A DNA stretch of 64,000 nt. It comes from Aerococcaceae bacterium DSM 111022. GTDB lineage: Bacteria > Bacillota > Bacilli > Lactobacillales > Aerococcaceae. The stretch is from contig JACBXO010000002.1 of assembly GCA_015863195.1 (NCBI GenBank), positions 1 to 64,000 on the forward strand, in the 5' to 3' direction. Positions 63,111 to 64,000 of this stretch are shown here, piece after piece (position 1 is the first letter of the stretch; each line of letters opens with the position of its first letter). The translations under genes and the position numbers were made by a program. A model generated the notes under the pieces. It worked only from the letters and a program-made list of their open reading frames with translations, made no database searches and had not been told where the DNA came from.

Positions 63111-63440
63111 TTAGGGCATTTGAATTGTAATACTCCGTGTCATCGCTTCTAAATATATCATGAAAACACCATAATATTCTTCAACGATATCGTGCAATTC
63201 CTGATAATCCGCTTCTTGGAAACCGTCACTTTCAGGTAACAGAGCATAACTGATATTACCATCTCTTTCAACGGTAGCTTTTAAAGTTGTTCCAGATAAC
63301 ACGAAGATCGGTGTAAAGTAATGGAAACCATTCCCGTCATTATATAATTTCTTATCAATTACGAGTGTTAGTCCCAGTCCCTTTAACTCTTCGGATAAAT
63401 GTTCGATTGCTAATGATTGTTGTGTTTCGATAGTAATCAC
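63111..63440 (-). CDS. Hypothetical small soluble protein
   Basis: About 109 residues, no signal peptide or membrane segment. It looks like a mixed alpha/beta protein: IEHLSEELKGLGLTLVIDKKLY, then FVLSGTTLKATVERDGNISYALL, then acidic EADYQELHDIVEEYY. I recognise no family. The likely start is uncertain: the GTG at 63440 overlaps the ribosome-binding sequence AAAGGGGTG, so translation may instead begin at a nearby non-AUG codon (ATT or ATC). It has its own terminator. Confidence 0.6.
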   Translation of the reverse strand: MITIETQQSLAIEHLSEELKGLGLTLVIDKKLYNDGNGFHYFTPIFVLSGTTLKATVERDGNISYALLPESDGFQEADYQELHDIVEEYYGVFMIYLEAMTRSITIQMP

Positions 63441-63478
63441 CCCTTTATATTAAACACATAAGTTGCTAAGAAAGCAAA

Positions 63479-63508
63479 AACCTCCGCAAGCTAATCAGTG
63501 CGAAGGTT
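63479..63508 (-). terminator. Terminator of the DUF1097-like gene
   Basis: AACCTCCGCA pairs with TGCGAAGGTT around an 11-nt loop; TTTTTGC follows on the minus strand. Confidence 0.8.
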
Positions 63509-63519
63509 ATACTTTTAAT

Positions 63520-63975
63520 TTATTTAACTAATACTCTTTCAAAGAATTTAGTAAAATAACTAGATACTGGTCCTAAAATCAGTAATCCTACTAATGGTAA
63601 CACAATGGAAATCCATAATACGCCACTAGCAAAGTAAATATTCACGCCAACAAATGACACCGCAACTAATTGCAGTAAAGATGTTGCGCCCGCCATAGTC
63701 ACTAGAAAAGCCATAACTGCTACTAATAAAGTTGAAACTAAGTAGCCTGATGATGGAATCATACTATCAACGGTCACATATAAAAATGCTATTACAGCAC
63801 CGAATACTAAAGCAGCAGCAGACTTTTTCATCCCCTCTGCGTCTGTACCTGTCATAAAATAAGTGGTCCAACCAAGAAAACCAGCCCAAGGTGGTAAGTT
63901 TAATAACGATGCAATATAAACCCAAATAAATGTAGTAACGGCCGAACCAAGTGCTGCAGCTATTGTTGATCGCAT
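63520..63975 (-). CDS. DUF1097-family integral membrane protein
   Basis: Membrane protein of 151 residues with five hydrophobic segments, close in size and pattern to DUF1097 proteins (E. coli YcdZ type). Recognisable parts are PPWAGFLGWTTYFMTGTDAEGMKKSAAALVFG and GATSLLQLVAVSFVG. Ribosome site AAGAGGAG at the right edge of the window supports the start. The function of the family is unknown. Its terminator separates it from the small gene that follows. Confidence 0.78.
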   Translation of the reverse strand: MRSTIAAALGSAVTTFIWVYIASLLNLPPWAGFLGWTTYFMTGTDAEGMKKSAAALVFGAVIAFLYVTVDSMIPSSGYLVSTLLVAVMAFLVTMAGATSLLQLVAVSFVGVNIYFASGVLWISIVLPLVGLLILGPVSSYFTKFFERVLVK

Positions 63976-64000
63976 AATACTCCTCTTTCTTAACCTACGC

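Noticed and set aside
1-64000. Prophage, insertion sequence, toxin-antitoxin or defence island
   Set aside because: No transposase, integrase, restriction, or toxin-like gene is seen; gene content is core metabolic and envelope functions.

Overview
The window is a 64 kb stretch of a low-GC Gram-positive chromosome, most likely from the Lactobacillales and probably near Aerococcus/Facklamia (Aerococcaceae). The FMN lactate oxidase closely resembles the well-known Aerococcus viridans enzyme. The ribonucleotide reductase small subunit carries an N-terminal glutaredoxin plus an ATP-cone, an architecture I know from Facklamia ignava. recU-ponA, gshF, lrgAB, opuCABCD and T-box leaders all fit a lactic-acid-bacterium-type genome. 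I see no rRNA, tRNA, IS element, prophage or CRISPR-Cas locus.

Layout. 0.5-2.9 kb: citrate-type symporter and isocitrate dehydrogenase operon. 3.8-6.6 kb: cytoplasmic GH3 glycosidase and sugar isomerase operon with a cre-like site. 6.8-8.3 kb: aldo/keto reductase and an FMN-binding-like protein. 8.4-11.7 kb: nrdB-nrdA with NrdR boxes. 12.2-17.8 kb: S15-type hydrolase and the opuC osmoprotectant ABC transporter. 18.2-23.3 kb: catalase, recU and ponA. 23.9-31.6 kb: dsdA, a BMP-type binding protein, a CAP-domain protein and ftsK. 31.7-35.7 kb: acylphosphatase, yidC and a two-component system. 35.9-38.4 kb: small membrane protein, lrgAB and lactate oxidase (CcpA sites). 38.7-43.2 kb: lipid kinase, rhomboid-glucokinase-rhodanese operon, 5-formyl-THF cyclo-ligase and rpmG. 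43.4-47.0 kb: two envelope proteins and gshF. 48.1-52.6 kb: redox enzymes, MarR, rhodanese and MFS. 52.9-62.7 kb: the arginine cluster. 63.1-64 kb: two small genes.

The arginine cluster is split into argF, then argC-J-B-D behind one T-box leader, and divergently an amino-acid binding protein, argG and argH behind a second T-box leader. In both leaders the triplet at the specifier position reads CGC (Arg), so uncharged tRNA-Arg should switch on synthesis and probably uptake. Lactate oxidase sits upstream of lrgAB (a holin-like/pyruvate transport pair), and two near-perfect cre sites lie in front of it, which suggests use of lactate after glucose is gone.

The most unusual feature is a family of intergenic hairpin arrays. 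Nine intergenic gaps carry twelve tandem arrays. In each, a short inverted repeat recurs with a period of almost exactly 41 bp or 51 bp (the array at the left end alternates 41/51). Arm sequences differ between loci, but the geometry is kept, and the periods are close to 4 and 5 DNA helical turns. The arrays always adjoin at least one gene 3' end and are absent from gaps between divergent genes. I do not recognise this family.
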